Positions 32,159 to 41,615 of a stretch of DNA of 60,765 nucleotides are shown here, piece after piece. How positions within the stretch are numbered: position 1 is the first letter of the stretch; the number at the start of each line of letters is the position of its first letter. Source of the DNA: Flavobacteriales bacterium. Its GTDB lineage: Bacteria; Bacteroidota; Bacteroidia; CAIKAF01. Made by a program: the position numbers and the translations under genes. The notes beneath the pieces were generated by a model that was not told the DNA's origin, made no database searches, and was given only the letters and a program-made list of their open reading frames with translations. The stretch covers positions 1 to 60,765 of the forward strand of contig JANWKT010000040.1 of NCBI GenBank assembly GCA_025451235.1, written 5' to 3'.

Positions 32159-32827
32159 ATGAAAAAAGCTGATCAGTATAAAAGGATCCTCGATTATTTC
32201 CGCAAGCATATGCCTGTGGCAGAAACAGAACTGGAATATACAGATCCTTATGAATTGATCGTAGCAGTGATCTTATCCGCTCAATGCACCGATAAGCGGG
32301 TGAACCTCACCACTCCAGCCCTGTTTAAAAGATTCCCAGATATAAAAAGCATGGCTGCCGCCAGCCCTGATGAAGTATTTGAGTATATTAAAAGTATTTC
32401 CTACCCGAACAATAAAGCCAAGCATTTGGTGGGTATGGCCCAAATGCTGATGAAAGAATTTGGTGGTGAAGTACCTTCAGATGAAAAAGACCTGATCAAA
32501 TTACCTGGAGTTGGCAGAAAAACGGCCAATGTAGTGGCGAGTGTAGTTTTTGAGAAAGCAGCCATGGCGGTAGATACCCATGTATTCAGAGTTTCGAAAA
32601 GATTAGGATTGGTACCTATGATCTCCAAAAACCCTTATGAAGTGGAAAAGGAACTGGTAAAATATATTCCTGAAGAAGATCTGCATATTGCACATCATTG
32701 GCTCATTTTGCACGGAAGATATGTTTGTACCGCCAGGAGCCCGGATTGCGATCATTGTGAATTGGCTAAGTTTTGTCCATCGTTTATGAACCCTAAAAGA
32801 TGGGAAGAATCGAAATTGGGTAGATGA
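32159..32827 (+). CDS. nth: Endonuclease III
   Basis: From ATG 32159 the protein has 222 aa, typical of Nth. It has the HhH-GPD core (PGVGRKTANVVASVVFEKAA, with catalytic Lys in GRKTAN and Asp in AVDTHVFRV) and a C-terminal [4Fe-4S] loop Cys-x6-Cys-x2-Cys-x5-Cys (CTARSPDCDHCELAKFC). It removes oxidised pyrimidines and cleaves AP sites in base-excision repair. It is divergent from the PaiB gene. Confidence 0.95.
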   Translation: MKKADQYKRILDYFRKHMPVAETELEYTDPYELIVAVILSAQCTDKRVNLTTPALFKRFPDIKSMAAASPDEVFEYIKSISYPNNKAKHLVGMAQMLMKEFGGEVPSDEKDLIKLPGVGRKTANVVASVVFEKAAMAVDTHVFRVSKRLGLVPMISKNPYEVEKELVKYIPEEDLHIAHHWLILHGRYVCTARSPDCDHCELAKFCPSFMNPKRWEESKLGR

Positions 32828-32850
32828 TATTGGTCCCCAATATACCGCCC

Positions 32851-33777
32851 CTATTGTTTCATTAGTTTTTTAGCATACCAGTTCCCATTCAATGAAAATT
32901 CCAAGAAATAAATTCCGGGTTTCAGGTTTTCAATATGAATGAACTCATTGGCTACACCTTCCAGGACTATTTCTCCAAGGGCATTTTTTAATTTGTAAGG
33001 AAACGCATGTATTCCTTTTAATCTGATCTGTTGGGTAGTTGGATTTGGATAAATTTTTATTTCATCCGCTTGAGTTTGATCCATTCCTAACCCCAAATAA
33101 AAAGTATAGATCGTTCCATTCGTTGGAACTCCACTCATGCTATAATCAAAAACAGTAGTAATAGAAGAAAAAGATCCCATAGTTTCAGACGGAGGCGTTC
33201 CATTCACTGCGTAGCCAATTGATTGAACATAATCGAAAAGCCCGACTACAGGACCTGGATTTGCGTTTCCCTGGAAAGCTGCTGTTGGATTATTGATTGT
33301 ACAATTACCTATATGTACTTCGATGGTATAAGCGGTTTCGTATAGCCATAACTGAAAGTTGGCAAAGGAGCCCGGATCATTTGCCATTTCGCAATTCTCC
33401 CATTGGATCTTTAATATTCTGTTTGGGGTAGTTCCGGTAAGTTCATAGGCTAGTGGAGACAAAGAGGTGGGTCCACCCGTACCGGCATCCTGCATTTCGA
33501 CCGTATAAGGATTCAGCAGGTAGTAATAGTTCACATCAAACCGGGTAAAACCACTTCCTTCAATAAAAATGGTTGTGAAATTATTTCCGAAAAAATTAAA
33601 AGTAAAACCAATGGGAACTGTATGTGATTGAAATGAGGACCATGGGGTGGAACCACTTACCACTGTTGGATTAGTAATAGCAGTATAGGTTCCGCTCGAT
33701 TTAGAGAAAAAATACGGTTGAGCTGAAAGAAAATGCCATGTAAATGCCAGACTAAAAAAAAGAAAAAATTTCTTCAT
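32851..33777 (-). CDS. Secreted protein with T9SS sorting domain
   Basis: The 308-aa protein has a signal peptide (MKKFFLFFSLAFTWHFLSAQ), a beta-rich body with an extracellular-like domain (VPIGFTFNFFGNNFTTIFIE), and a type IX secretion C-terminal domain (DEIKIYPNPTTQQIRLKGI..., then LKPGIYFLEFSLNGNWYAKK). The NPT motif and the final L..G.Y.......KK..K are standard. It should be exported and anchored or released by the T9SS. Function otherwise unknown. Confidence 0.85.
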   Translation of the reverse strand: MKKFFLFFSLAFTWHFLSAQPYFFSKSSGTYTAITNPTVVSGSTPWSSFQSHTVPIGFTFNFFGNNFTTIFIEGSGFTRFDVNYYYLLNPYTVEMQDAGTGGPTSLSPLAYELTGTTPNRILKIQWENCEMANDPGSFANFQLWLYETAYTIEVHIGNCTINNPTAAFQGNANPGPVVGLFDYVQSIGYAVNGTPPSETMGSFSSITTVFDYSMSGVPTNGTIYTFYLGLGMDQTQADEIKIYPNPTTQQIRLKGIHAFPYKLKNALGEIVLEGVANEFIHIENLKPGIYFLEFSLNGNWYAKKLMKQ

Positions 33778-33833
33778 ACAAGGGTTCTATTGGTTAGAAC
33801 TAATTTACAAATAAAAACGGAATGTGCCACCGA

Positions 33834-33994
33834 TGTCCGCCCGGCCTACCCCGTCCGAATGGATTATCCGGGCGGACATTCAGACGGGTGGATGGGAAGT
33901 ACGGCTGAAAGGAGTACCGAAGCCCGGAACGTAGGGCCTGTAAAGCGTTCAAAAAAATAAAAGACCTTAGACTTTATCCCGATAGCTATCGGGA
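33834..33994. repeat. GC-rich inverted repeat and GATAGCTATC palindrome
   Basis: TGTCCGCCCGG at 33834-33844 pairs with CCGGGCGGACA at 33868-33878. TCCCGATAGCTATCGGGA at 33977-33994 is a perfect 18-bp palindrome of the dispersed family. No gene is seen here. Confidence 0.6.
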
Positions 33995-34055
33995 CACTAT
34001 GCTTTTAGACATGAGATAAAAATCTAATGTCTTGAGTTTAAAGTCCAACATCTTA

Positions 34056-36158
34056 TTATTTCGGATTCGTTATACTCTCTGCATTTTTCAGGATCACCTC
34101 TTTATCAAAGGTCATCGTTTTGGTTTGATGGTTGATGAACATTTCCATCTGATCAGTATAATGTTTGCTATCAGGTTTACTGCTTTGACCAAATACCTGA
34201 ACCGTTTCCATATGGATCCCTTTGTCGGAAATTTTCAAAAGCATTACATAACATTCACCGCCATTGGGTCGGATGGTCCCATCTTTTGCATAATCGCAAT
34301 ACATAGGTGACATCACATCAGGGAGGCCAAATAGTGGCAAATCCTTGTTTCCCCTGCGTAACCGTTGTACTTTGCCAATAGGAGCATACAAAGTGCCAAA
34401 ATGTTTCAACATATGTTTTTTGGCTTTGCGAAGGCATTTCTCATATGTTTCTATGGGTAACTCAACACTGAAAGGAACAAACTCTACATCAAATTTTACT
34501 TCTTTCATTAAATTCATAAATGCTAATAAAAACAAAGAAGTGGTGGTATCGGTTATTTCACCAGATCGCTTTGAACTCATAAGTATTCTTACAGGCAATG
34601 CCAGATCTGGATTTTTAATAGTATCGATCTGATAGAATTTTTCGACCGAAGCAATGAATGGAACGGTATCTGTCATTATCTTATCAAATTTAATTCTCTT
34701 AAAAGTTTCCCAGTCAAATATCTTTACGGTGTCCATTAATTGTTCTAACCTAACACTTCGGTTGAAAGGCCTTGTTTGCCAACCAGTGGTTGGACAATAT
34801 CCATTCGGATTCAGGTTGCAATCTTTACTTGTGGTTAAGAAAGGAGATTGGTTAACTGTATAAAGATAACCGCAACCAGGATTAATATGCTGAGGGATTT
34901 CTTCAATCGGAACTACTTTCTTCAAATCCCAAAGTGTAAGTGAAGTATCACCACGAACCACATTTTTCCAATTAAAACTTGGATCGCGGTCGGACGGATA
35001 CAATCCGTTTGAAATAAAGAAAATGGTATCGAATTTATCGGCGTATGCAATGTTCAGACATGGGATCTGTTGCATTTTAAGTACATCATAGAATTCATGA
35101 AAATTATTTGCCTTGCACATTTTATACCATTGCTCCGCGCCACCCAGGGTTTGATAAGGTAGTCCTCTGAGGGCATAGGCCCCTGATTTTACTTTTACAA
35201 CCGGACCATATACACTCCAATAGGCATCTTTCCCCACGGATAATTTACCCAAGCCTTTGATCTTTACTTTGAGTTTTATTTTTTCCTTTTCCAATTTCTT
35301 CCATTCTCCATCAAACTTATACTCATCTTTTCGGGTAGGATGCATGGTTAATTTGAACAGATCATAATAGTCGTTATAGTTAATGGTATGGGTCCAGCCT
35401 ATATTCCCGTTGGTGCCGATATTGGGAGTAACTGCACCTATCAATGCAGCACCCATCATATGTAATCCTTCCCTGCTTTCCACATGACATTCGTACCAGG
35501 AATAAGGACCTTCCAGCGGCTGATGAGAATTTATATCTAGGTAATTATATCCATCAACCGTTCTGGATTTATGTACTGCTATCCCATTTGAACCTGTAGG
35601 TAATTTAGCTGGATCAAGCGGAGGCAGTTTATCCTCGAACATTTTTGGCAATACCTCGTGAATGGCCGACATGAAGGATTCACCCAAGATATAACCTGCT
35701 ACATAATCATATTCATTTAAAGGAAAGGCCTTCTTGATCAATACTTCCTCCGGATGGAGTTCGGCATACTTATTCACAGCCAGGCAAGCAGATTTTAGGA
35801 TCCGTTTGAACTTATGAGAAAAAGAGGTCTCATAGTTTTGTTGAACCGTTTGAGGGATTCTTAAAAACTGCACCACATAGTCTGTGGTAGCCCCTTCTAC
35901 TCCTTTCCATTCTCCGTTCAGGCATTTCGACATGAACAATGCCTCCTGCATAGACCTAAAATCATCTTCACACATGGCATACATTAAACCATAGATCGCT
36001 TCCTCATCGGTTGGCCCATATACATGTGGGACCCCAAAATGATCACGTATGATCTGAATGGAATCTTTTCGAATAAGAACTTCTTCCTGAAGTACATACT
36101 GGGAATATACCGGGCTCAATACCAGTAGGGCGAAAACAGCAATGCAGGCCTTTTTCAT
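34056..36158 (-). CDS. Penicillin acylase family (Ntn hydrolase)
   Basis: The 700-aa exported protein (signal peptide MKKACIAVFALLVLSPVYSQ) matches the penicillin/acyl-homoserine-lactone acylase family: IIRDHFGVPHVYGPTDEEAI, the processing site before LPTGSNGIAVHKSRTVDG (Ser is the nucleophile), LEGPYSWYECHVESREGLHM and GAVTPNIGTNGNIGWTHTIN. Length suits alpha plus beta chains made by autoproteolysis. It hydrolyses an amide bond in the periplasm; the substrate (for example an N-acyl homoserine lactone or penicillin-like amide) is not set by sequence. Confidence 0.85.
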   Translation of the reverse strand: MKKACIAVFALLVLSPVYSQYVLQEEVLIRKDSIQIIRDHFGVPHVYGPTDEEAIYGLMYAMCEDDFRSMQEALFMSKCLNGEWKGVEGATTDYVVQFLRIPQTVQQNYETSFSHKFKRILKSACLAVNKYAELHPEEVLIKKAFPLNEYDYVAGYILGESFMSAIHEVLPKMFEDKLPPLDPAKLPTGSNGIAVHKSRTVDGYNYLDINSHQPLEGPYSWYECHVESREGLHMMGAALIGAVTPNIGTNGNIGWTHTINYNDYYDLFKLTMHPTRKDEYKFDGEWKKLEKEKIKLKVKIKGLGKLSVGKDAYWSVYGPVVKVKSGAYALRGLPYQTLGGAEQWYKMCKANNFHEFYDVLKMQQIPCLNIAYADKFDTIFFISNGLYPSDRDPSFNWKNVVRGDTSLTLWDLKKVVPIEEIPQHINPGCGYLYTVNQSPFLTTSKDCNLNPNGYCPTTGWQTRPFNRSVRLEQLMDTVKIFDWETFKRIKFDKIMTDTVPFIASVEKFYQIDTIKNPDLALPVRILMSSKRSGEITDTTTSLFLLAFMNLMKEVKFDVEFVPFSVELPIETYEKCLRKAKKHMLKHFGTLYAPIGKVQRLRRGNKDLPLFGLPDVMSPMYCDYAKDGTIRPNGGECYVMLLKISDKGIHMETVQVFGQSSKPDSKHYTDQMEMFINHQTKTMTFDKEVILKNAESITNPK

Positions 36159-36302
36159 TGTCTTGAAATGGGTAAATGGGATTAAGATAATTTTGAGATG
36201 CTTCCTAAAATAAGTTAATCGGATAGAACAAAAATAGTATGCATGCTGAATAATGAATACTAAAATTCGTAATTTTATGAAAATTTAAACATTTAGTTAT
36301 TT

Positions 36303-36791
36303 ATGTCAACTCCGGTTGCCTCCAATCGAAAAATCGACCTGCTGCTGGAAGAATATGGTTCCAGTCATAAAAACATGGTCAATAAATCTATTCACTGGAT
36401 CTGTGTTCCCATTATCTTCTTTACCATTTTTGGTTTGGTACGCTCCATCCCTACTCCTTCTTTTTTTGATCAGGTACCTTGTTTAAGCTGGGCATCCATC
36501 CTTTTGGCCGTTGCTCTTCTTTATTATATGAGTTTAAGTTTTTCCCTAACCATTGGGTTTATTTTGTTCGGAGGTCTGGTGACGATCGGGAATGAATTTA
36601 TTTTCAGCTCCGGAAGGATTTATTTATTGGTGGCTTCCATCTTTGTTTTCGCATTGGCCTGGATAGCCCAATTCATTGGACATGGCATTGAAGGTAAAAA
36701 ACCTTCCTTCTTAAAAGATCTCCAGTTTTTGTTGATCGGTCCTGCCTGGCTGATGCATTTTATTTATAAAAAAATCGGACTCAGATATTAA
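36303..36791 (+). CDS. DUF962/Mpo1-like membrane protein
   Basis: The 162-aa protein starts with MSTPVASNRKIDLLLEEYGS and a SHKNMVNKSIHWICVP motif, has about four TMs, and ends with AWIAQFIGHGIEGKKPSFLK and LIGPAWLMHFIYKK. This is the DUF962 (yeast Mpo1 / 2-hydroxyacid alpha-oxidation) signature. It lies 11 nt before an aldehyde dehydrogenase, which fits alpha-oxidation of fatty acids producing an aldehyde for that enzyme. Confidence 0.82.
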   Translation: MSTPVASNRKIDLLLEEYGSSHKNMVNKSIHWICVPIIFFTIFGLVRSIPTPSFFDQVPCLSWASILLAVALLYYMSLSFSLTIGFILFGGLVTIGNEFIFSSGRIYLLVASIFVFALAWIAQFIGHGIEGKKPSFLKDLQFLLIGPAWLMHFIYKKIGLRY

Positions 36792-36802
36792 TATATTCGA
36801 TC

Positions 36803-38206
36803 ATGGAAATAGTAGCCACTCCAACCAATATACAAAGCATCGTTGAAAAACAACGTGCCTACTTCAAAACAGGAGTAACCAAAGATGTTAGCTGGCGCAT
36901 CAAACAAATAAAAAAATTGGTTGAGCTGATCGGAAAAAATGAACCGATCATCAGTGAGGCACTTAGAAAAGACTTGAATAAAGCCAACTATGAATCTCTT
37001 TCAGTTGAGATAGGTCCTGCCTTTGCAGATGCATCCCATATTCTGAAGCATATCAAGGAATGGGCGGAACCAGAAAGTGTTGAAACTTCTCTTTTTCATT
37101 TACCCGGCAATAGCAAAGTGTATAAAGAGCCGTATGGGAATGTGTTGGTGATATCACCTTGGAACTATCCTTTTTTATTGACCATATCTCCGTTGATCGG
37201 GGCCATGAGTGCTGGTAATTGTGTTTTGATCAAACCATCAGAACATTCTAAGCATACCTCTAAAGCAATAGAAGATCTCATCAACCAGCATTTCGATGAA
37301 GGATATATCCATGTGGTGCAGGGTGATGCTGAATTAACACAGGATATTTTAAAGAACCGGTGGGACTATATATTTTTCACGGGTGGCACGGAGATCGGCA
37401 GGATCATCTACCAGGCAGCTGCCAAACATCTTACTCCTGTTACATTGGAATTGGGTGGTAAAAGCCCATGTGTGGTTGACAAACATGTAAATGTTGACCT
37501 GGCTGCCAAAAGAATTACCTGGGGAAAAGTGATCAACAGCGGCCAAACTTGTATTGCCCCTGATTACTTATTTGTACACCAAGATGTAAAAGACAAATTG
37601 ATCGAGTCCATCAAATCACAGATTAAAAAGAGTTATGGAGAGACTCCTATAGATCATCCGGATTATTGCAAGATCATTAACCAACGGCAATATGAAAGGT
37701 TGAAGGGTTATTTGAACAATGGTGAAGTGGTTGCTGGCGGAAAATACAACGATGAAAAACAAATGATAGAACCTACCATCCTGTTGAACCCGCCCAAGGA
37801 TAGCAAAGTAATGACGGAAGAAATTTTCGGCCCTATATTACCGGTATATACGTATACAGAATTGGATGAGGTGATAGATTTTATCAATGAAAGGGAAAAA
37901 CCATTGGCGGCCTATATATTTTCAAAAAACAGTAAGGTCAGAGAGAAATTCCTCACCTCTACTTCCTCAGGAGGAGTTTGTGTAAATGATACCGTATTAC
38001 ATATTAGTTCCAGCAGCATGGCTTTTGGTGGGGTTGGAGAAAGTGGGATCGGCGGATACCATGGAAAATACAGCTTCGATACTTTTTCACATCGAAAATC
38101 AGTGATGCATCGAATGCCCCATATGCTGGATCCCTTTTTACGATATGCTCCTTATTCCCCGAAAAAACTGGGCATCATGAGATTCTTTTTAAAGAAGTTT
38201 CTCTGA
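36803..38206 (+). CDS. Aldehyde dehydrogenase
   Basis: The 467-aa protein has the ALDH hallmarks: ISPWNYPFLLTISPLIGAMS, FTGGTEIGR (NAD loop), TLELGGKSP (catalytic Glu) and NSGQTCIAPDY (catalytic Cys). The C-terminus (AFGGVGESGIGGYHGKYSFD and a hydrophobic-basic tail) is of the class 3/fatty-aldehyde type. It oxidises an aldehyde to acid; the upstream Mpo1-like gene suggests long-chain aldehyde as substrate. Its stop overlaps the next ATG by 1 nt (TGATG). Confidence 0.92.
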   Translation: MEIVATPTNIQSIVEKQRAYFKTGVTKDVSWRIKQIKKLVELIGKNEPIISEALRKDLNKANYESLSVEIGPAFADASHILKHIKEWAEPESVETSLFHLPGNSKVYKEPYGNVLVISPWNYPFLLTISPLIGAMSAGNCVLIKPSEHSKHTSKAIEDLINQHFDEGYIHVVQGDAELTQDILKNRWDYIFFTGGTEIGRIIYQAAAKHLTPVTLELGGKSPCVVDKHVNVDLAAKRITWGKVINSGQTCIAPDYLFVHQDVKDKLIESIKSQIKKSYGETPIDHPDYCKIINQRQYERLKGYLNNGEVVAGGKYNDEKQMIEPTILLNPPKDSKVMTEEIFGPILPVYTYTELDEVIDFINEREKPLAAYIFSKNSKVREKFLTSTSSGGVCVNDTVLHISSSSMAFGGVGESGIGGYHGKYSFDTFSHRKSVMHRMPHMLDPFLRYAPYSPKKLGIMRFFLKKFL

Positions 38207-38514
38207 TGGATAGGATCGAACAGCTCAAAGAAATGCTTGAGGAGGATCCGAACGATCCGTTTTTATATTATGCCCTGGGATTGGAACTGGCTAAAAAGAA
38301 AAATTACCAGGAAGCCATGCAGGCATTTCAACAGACATTAAAACTTGATGAAAACTATATAGCAGCGTATTACCAACTGGGTATTCTATATATTGAAATC
38401 GATATAGTAGATGTGGCCAGGACCTATATTGAAAAGGGCATTGAAAAGGCTGCCATTAAAAAGGATTTGAAGTCAAAAGCAGAATTAGAGGAATTATTGG
38501 AAGGAATTGAATAA
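38206..38514 (+). CDS. TPR protein
   Basis: The 102-aa protein is built from TPR helices: DPFLYYALGLELAKKKNYQE followed by AMQAFQQTLKLDENYIAAYY and QLGILYIEIDIVDVARTYIE. It is a small protein-interaction scaffold, translationally coupled to the ALDH gene. It is cytosolic; partner unknown. Confidence 0.8.
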   Translation: MDRIEQLKEMLEEDPNDPFLYYALGLELAKKKNYQEAMQAFQQTLKLDENYIAAYYQLGILYIEIDIVDVARTYIEKGIEKAAIKKDLKSKAELEELLEGIE

Positions 38515-38614
38515 TTCCTTATTTTTGAAATCACTTATTCCCAAAACCTAATGAAAATATTTTTTTGCAACCCCTATTCTAAAAATAAATAACCGTTAAC
38601 TTAAAAAAACAACT

Positions 38615-39067
38615 ATGAAGAAAGCCATCTTTACATCTGCGGCAATTATTTGCCTTTTATTAACAGGTTTGCAAGCCCAAACCAACTCCTATACCTTTAA
38701 TGGTGTAAAATATGATTCCAACATGGGCAATGGTGTCTGGGTGGGTGAAATTGCCGTGATGAATTCGGCCGATGGAAGCTTCCAGGTATATTTCAAAAAA
38801 ATTCCTACCAAATCTGGTAAATATAAAGTAGTGGATCACTTGAGATTTACTCAGGGAGGAACAGCCGATAATGAAGTGGGTGTGGTATTGCTTACAGATG
38901 CATTTGGAACCCAGTTCTGGTCTGTTGATCCGGGTAAAACTTCCGTTTCTGTAAAAATAAAAGGAAGCATGATGACCATTGCGGTAAAGAATGTGAAGCT
39001 ATGTGTTCATTCCACCTCGAATTGTAAAAATATTACGGGGCAAATGAACATCAGTACGACCGAATAA
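38615..39067 (+). CDS. Exported hypothetical protein
   Basis: The 150-aa protein has a signal peptide (MKKAIFTSAAIICLLLTGLQ AQ) and a beta-rich mature part (NSYTFNGVKYDSNMGNGVWV, GGTADNEVGVVLLTDAFGTQ) with two Cys at the end (LCVHSTSNCK). No family is recognised. It is followed by a strong terminator at 39151-39173. Confidence 0.6.
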   Translation: MKKAIFTSAAIICLLLTGLQAQTNSYTFNGVKYDSNMGNGVWVGEIAVMNSADGSFQVYFKKIPTKSGKYKVVDHLRFTQGGTADNEVGVVLLTDAFGTQFWSVDPGKTSVSVKIKGSMMTIAVKNVKLCVHSTSNCKNITGQMNISTTE

Positions 39068-39150
39068 ATAATCATTTGATTCAGAAACTATTTCGATCAT
39101 GAACCTGAAAGGGTCGTATCTTGATAGAAAATAGTGATAAAAATAAAAAC

Positions 39151-39173
39151 CGACCCCGCCTCTGGCGGGGTCG
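39151..39173. terminator. Terminator-like hairpin
   Basis: CGACCCCGCC/GGCGGGGTCG, 10-bp perfect arms with TCT loop, between convergent genes. The flanking sequence has A-runs rather than a T-run. Confidence 0.55.
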
Positions 39174-39202
39174 ACAAATTCAATACCATTTCATCAGAAG
39201 AT

Positions 39203-39769
39203 TTACTGAGTGCATTTTTCTGGCTCTCCTGCTTCGTCTGCTTCTTTACCGAACCATACCACCGCATATTTGCCATAAATGCCTATACCAATTGATTGCC
39301 AGGTATATTTCTCCCAAATATCCTTGTTGAGGATCACATCATTATGGTGTACACTCCCCTGCCAGCATTCCAACGCTCCCTGGGGAGTAAGTGGATCTGT
39401 TCCTCCACATGAAATCTCAAAACCATATCCTTGATAAGTGGTCAGCTCTTTGGGTTTATTCCACATGCAGGATGCTTGCTTATGATCCGGAGTATAACAA
39501 CAGGAGGTCCATGGACCTTTTCCCGACCAGCTGTGCATATTGCATGTACCATTTACCGGTTGATTCACCTCCAGGTCCCAAACATGCTGATGGGCCACAT
39601 AAGAGAGGGATTTTGACATGGGGATCTTAGGCAATCCTTTGTCTGCCCTATACTTCATGATCAAATCGTATAATTTTTGTTCGTCGGCCGTAACACAAAT
39701 ATCAGTGGTTTGGCTAAAACCTGCCATAGTTATGATGGCAATCAGAAAAGAGAAACTCAATCGCTTCAT
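39203..39769 (-). CDS. CAP (SCP/PR-1) domain secreted protein
   Basis: From MKRLSFSFLIAIITMAGFSQ (ATG 39769) the protein has about 188 aa with a signal peptide. The CAP domain shows AHQHVWDL, CNMHSWSGKGPW with disulfide Cys, GYGFEISCGG, ALECWQGSVHHNDVILNKDI and a final GIGIYGKYAVVWFGKE. These fit the PR-1/SCP fold with many Cys. Bacterial CAP proteins are often envelope-located; a catalytic role is not established. Confidence 0.82.
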   Translation of the reverse strand: MKRLSFSFLIAIITMAGFSQTTDICVTADEQKLYDLIMKYRADKGLPKIPMSKSLSYVAHQHVWDLEVNQPVNGTCNMHSWSGKGPWTSCCYTPDHKQASCMWNKPKELTTYQGYGFEISCGGTDPLTPQGALECWQGSVHHNDVILNKDIWEKYTWQSIGIGIYGKYAVVWFGKEADEAGEPEKCTQ

Positions 39770-39846
39770 AGGAAAGGGTGTATAATTCAATAACTAATAT
39801 ATAAAGAATTTATTATAGTACCCTTTCTGTGAAGTGATGGTGAAAC

Positions 39847-40338
39847 TTACTCATAATAATATGGATCGGTGGAAAACTCAATGCTCGACTCATTGTATCC
39901 ACCCAAATCGAGTGTATAACCTTTCAGAATATAATAATTGCTATTCTCCTGATCCGAATATAAGGTGGCTTTAATGGTACTATAGATCCAATACAGATCA
40001 CCTGGAAGCGCATCCTCGGAGATAACAGAAGTAGGCCGGATGTATACTTCAAAGTTTGAATAGTTATAGGTACCCTTAACATTAATAGAGGCCTGGTAAG
40101 TATATCCATCAATCTTAATGGTGGATTTCATTTTTCCGGTGAACGTATAATCATTCACATCAAAGTTTACATCATACATAGAATGCAGAAGTACAGCCTG
40201 CCCACCTTCAAACAGGTCGGTATATTGCTTGCTGTATCCTTTCCAGTCTGACTCAAATACCGGTTCAGGATTAAAACTAAACGACCTCAAAGAGGTAAAG
40301 AGGGTTAAAAGGGCGAATAATGTGAATTTTGTTTTCAT
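39847..40338 (-). CDS. Exported protein, paralogue of 41616-42122
   Basis: The 163-aa protein has a signal peptide (MKTKFTLFALLTLFTSLRSF). It shares with the gene at 41616 the order E.W.GY.KQ..D...G, SMYDVNFDVNDYTFTGKMKS, VYIRPTSVISEDALPGDLYW and a C-terminal ILKGYTLDLGG..SSIEF. These are a local two-member paralogous family of unknown function, beta-rich and probably periplasmic or outer-membrane associated. Confidence 0.65.
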   Translation of the reverse strand: MKTKFTLFALLTLFTSLRSFSFNPEPVFESDWKGYSKQYTDLFEGGQAVLLHSMYDVNFDVNDYTFTGKMKSTIKIDGYTYQASINVKGTYNYSNFEVYIRPTSVISEDALPGDLYWIYSTIKATLYSDQENSNYYILKGYTLDLGGYNESSIEFSTDPYYYE

Positions 40339-40440
40339 TTCTATATTTTTAATTGTTCGACGTATATTTTACACCTGAGCTAAAAAAAAAGCATACCTGT
40401 TTTTAGGTAATTGGTTTGCAAAGTTTTTTTACCTTTGGGT

Positions 40441-41184
40441 ATGGCCATCGACCTACAGGACCAATTAGCGGTTAAAACCCCTGTTTTATCGAAATTTGAT
40501 AAACGGAGGACCTTAATCTATTCTCTGATGCTTACCGGTCAGGCCTTAAGTCTTGTTTCTCACCAGATCTTTATTCCAGCTTCCAAAACTCCCGATACCA
40601 TGCTTTCGCTGGAAAATGCTATGTTGATCGACCTGGTGATCGTATTGTCGTTGACCGGGGTGAACATGGTCTTTCTCCATCACTTTATCAAAAAAAGAAT
40701 TTACTTCTGGACCATGCTCCTATTGGTGGGGCTTTCGGTTGCCCTCAATTTTACCAGTACCCTCTTAAAACTAGACCAGTTAAATTTTGGCACCTTCCGT
40801 TTGGTATTCGGATTGGCCACCTTTTTTAATATAACTGTTCTCTCCTTTTCATTTTACTGTGCAGTTAGGGATATATTCGGCGAAAGGGTAAAGATCCTGC
40901 AGGCCTTATTAGGAGCTGCTAATATTTACTTATTGATCGGGAGTATTTTTGCATTCTTCTATGTAAGTCTTAATATCATTATGCCAGGTACCATTGTACC
41001 GAATGAAGAGGTTTCTAGTCTATACCATACCTGTATGATGAACAGTTCCTATATACTCGGCGGTATTGATATACCGGCGAATACTTATCCTCAGTCCATC
41101 CGCAACTGTATGGTATTCGAATCGTTGTTTGCTCATTTGTTTGCCGTTTTCATTGTAGGTCGTTTGTTGGGGAAACAGAGCTAA
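40441..41184 (+). CDS. Channel-like membrane protein with degenerate selectivity filter
   Basis: From ATG 40441 about 247 aa with six membrane segments (TLIYSLMLTGQALSLVSHQI, AMLIDLVIVLSLTGVNMVFL, FWTMLLLVGLSVALNFTSTL, FRLVFGLATFFNITVLSFSF, LLGAANIYLLIGSIFAFFYV, MVFESLFAHLFAVFIVGRLL). The last two flank a pore-loop-like SSYILGGIDIPANTYPQSIR. In potassium channel relatives of this layout the loop reads TTxGYGDIxP. Here GGID replaces GYGD, so K+ selectivity is doubtful. It may be a divergent channel or sensor. Confidence 0.6.
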   Translation: MAIDLQDQLAVKTPVLSKFDKRRTLIYSLMLTGQALSLVSHQIFIPASKTPDTMLSLENAMLIDLVIVLSLTGVNMVFLHHFIKKRIYFWTMLLLVGLSVALNFTSTLLKLDQLNFGTFRLVFGLATFFNITVLSFSFYCAVRDIFGERVKILQALLGAANIYLLIGSIFAFFYVSLNIIMPGTIVPNEEVSSLYHTCMMNSSYILGGIDIPANTYPQSIRNCMVFESLFAHLFAVFIVGRLLGKQS

Positions 41185-41188
41185 AAAA

Positions 41189-41218
41189 AAGCCCCTGACG
41201 GTTAGATCAGGAGCTTCT
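41189..41218. terminator. Terminator of the channel-like gene
   Basis: AAGC and CCTGA pair with TCAGG and GCTT around CGGTTAGA (one mismatch). It lies between the convergent genes at 41184 and 41246. Confidence 0.6.
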
Positions 41219-41245
41219 ATCATGAAAACGAACAAAAAGCCTACA

Positions 41246-41428
41246 TTATAAATGAAAAGAATGAACCTGCTCACCTTCTGATTCTGAATGAACAGTTTGA
41301 TGAGGCTGCTTACTATTTCCCTTAGGAGATAAAGTAGCATACGTGGCATTGATATTCGAAGCGAAAAATGCAATGATCGCTAAACTGAATATCGAGAACA
41401 AGAGATAAAAAGATCTTTTAGATTTCAT
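41246..41428 (-). CDS. Small exported protein
   Basis: The 60-aa protein has a signal peptide (MKSKRSFYLLFSIFSLAIIA FFASNINA) and a short hydrophilic mature part rich in Ser, His and Gln (TVHSESEGEQVHSFHL). It stands alone on the minus strand with terminator-like hairpins on both sides (41189 and about 41570). No homologue is recognised. Confidence 0.45.
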   Translation of the reverse strand: MKSKRSFYLLFSIFSLAIIAFFASNINATYATLSPKGNSKQPHQTVHSESEGEQVHSFHL

Positions 41429-41569
41429 GGTAATACATATTTAATGGTTCGACATGAATACTTACACTACGAAATGAGGAATGATTGTACTTAGAAATAG
41501 GTAAACTCCGGTAAGGTTCGCACTTCGGTACTAACGGAACTAAGTAAAAAAACTAAACACAAAAGCCCC

Positions 41570-41603
41570 ATCCATTGCTGAATGAGGCTTTTTATCCCTG
41601 CAG
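41570..41603. terminator. Bidirectional terminator-like hairpin
   Basis: AAAAGCC, mismatch, CAT pairs with ATG and GGCTTTT, with a T-run on both strands. It lies 13 nt downstream of the end of the paralogue gene at 41616. Confidence 0.5.
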
Positions 41604-41615
41604 TAAAAAAAAAGG

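Noticed and set aside
33733-33960. 75-codon + strand frame
   Set aside because: It overlaps the start of the T9SS gene and a GC-rich inverted repeat; its composition looks non-coding.
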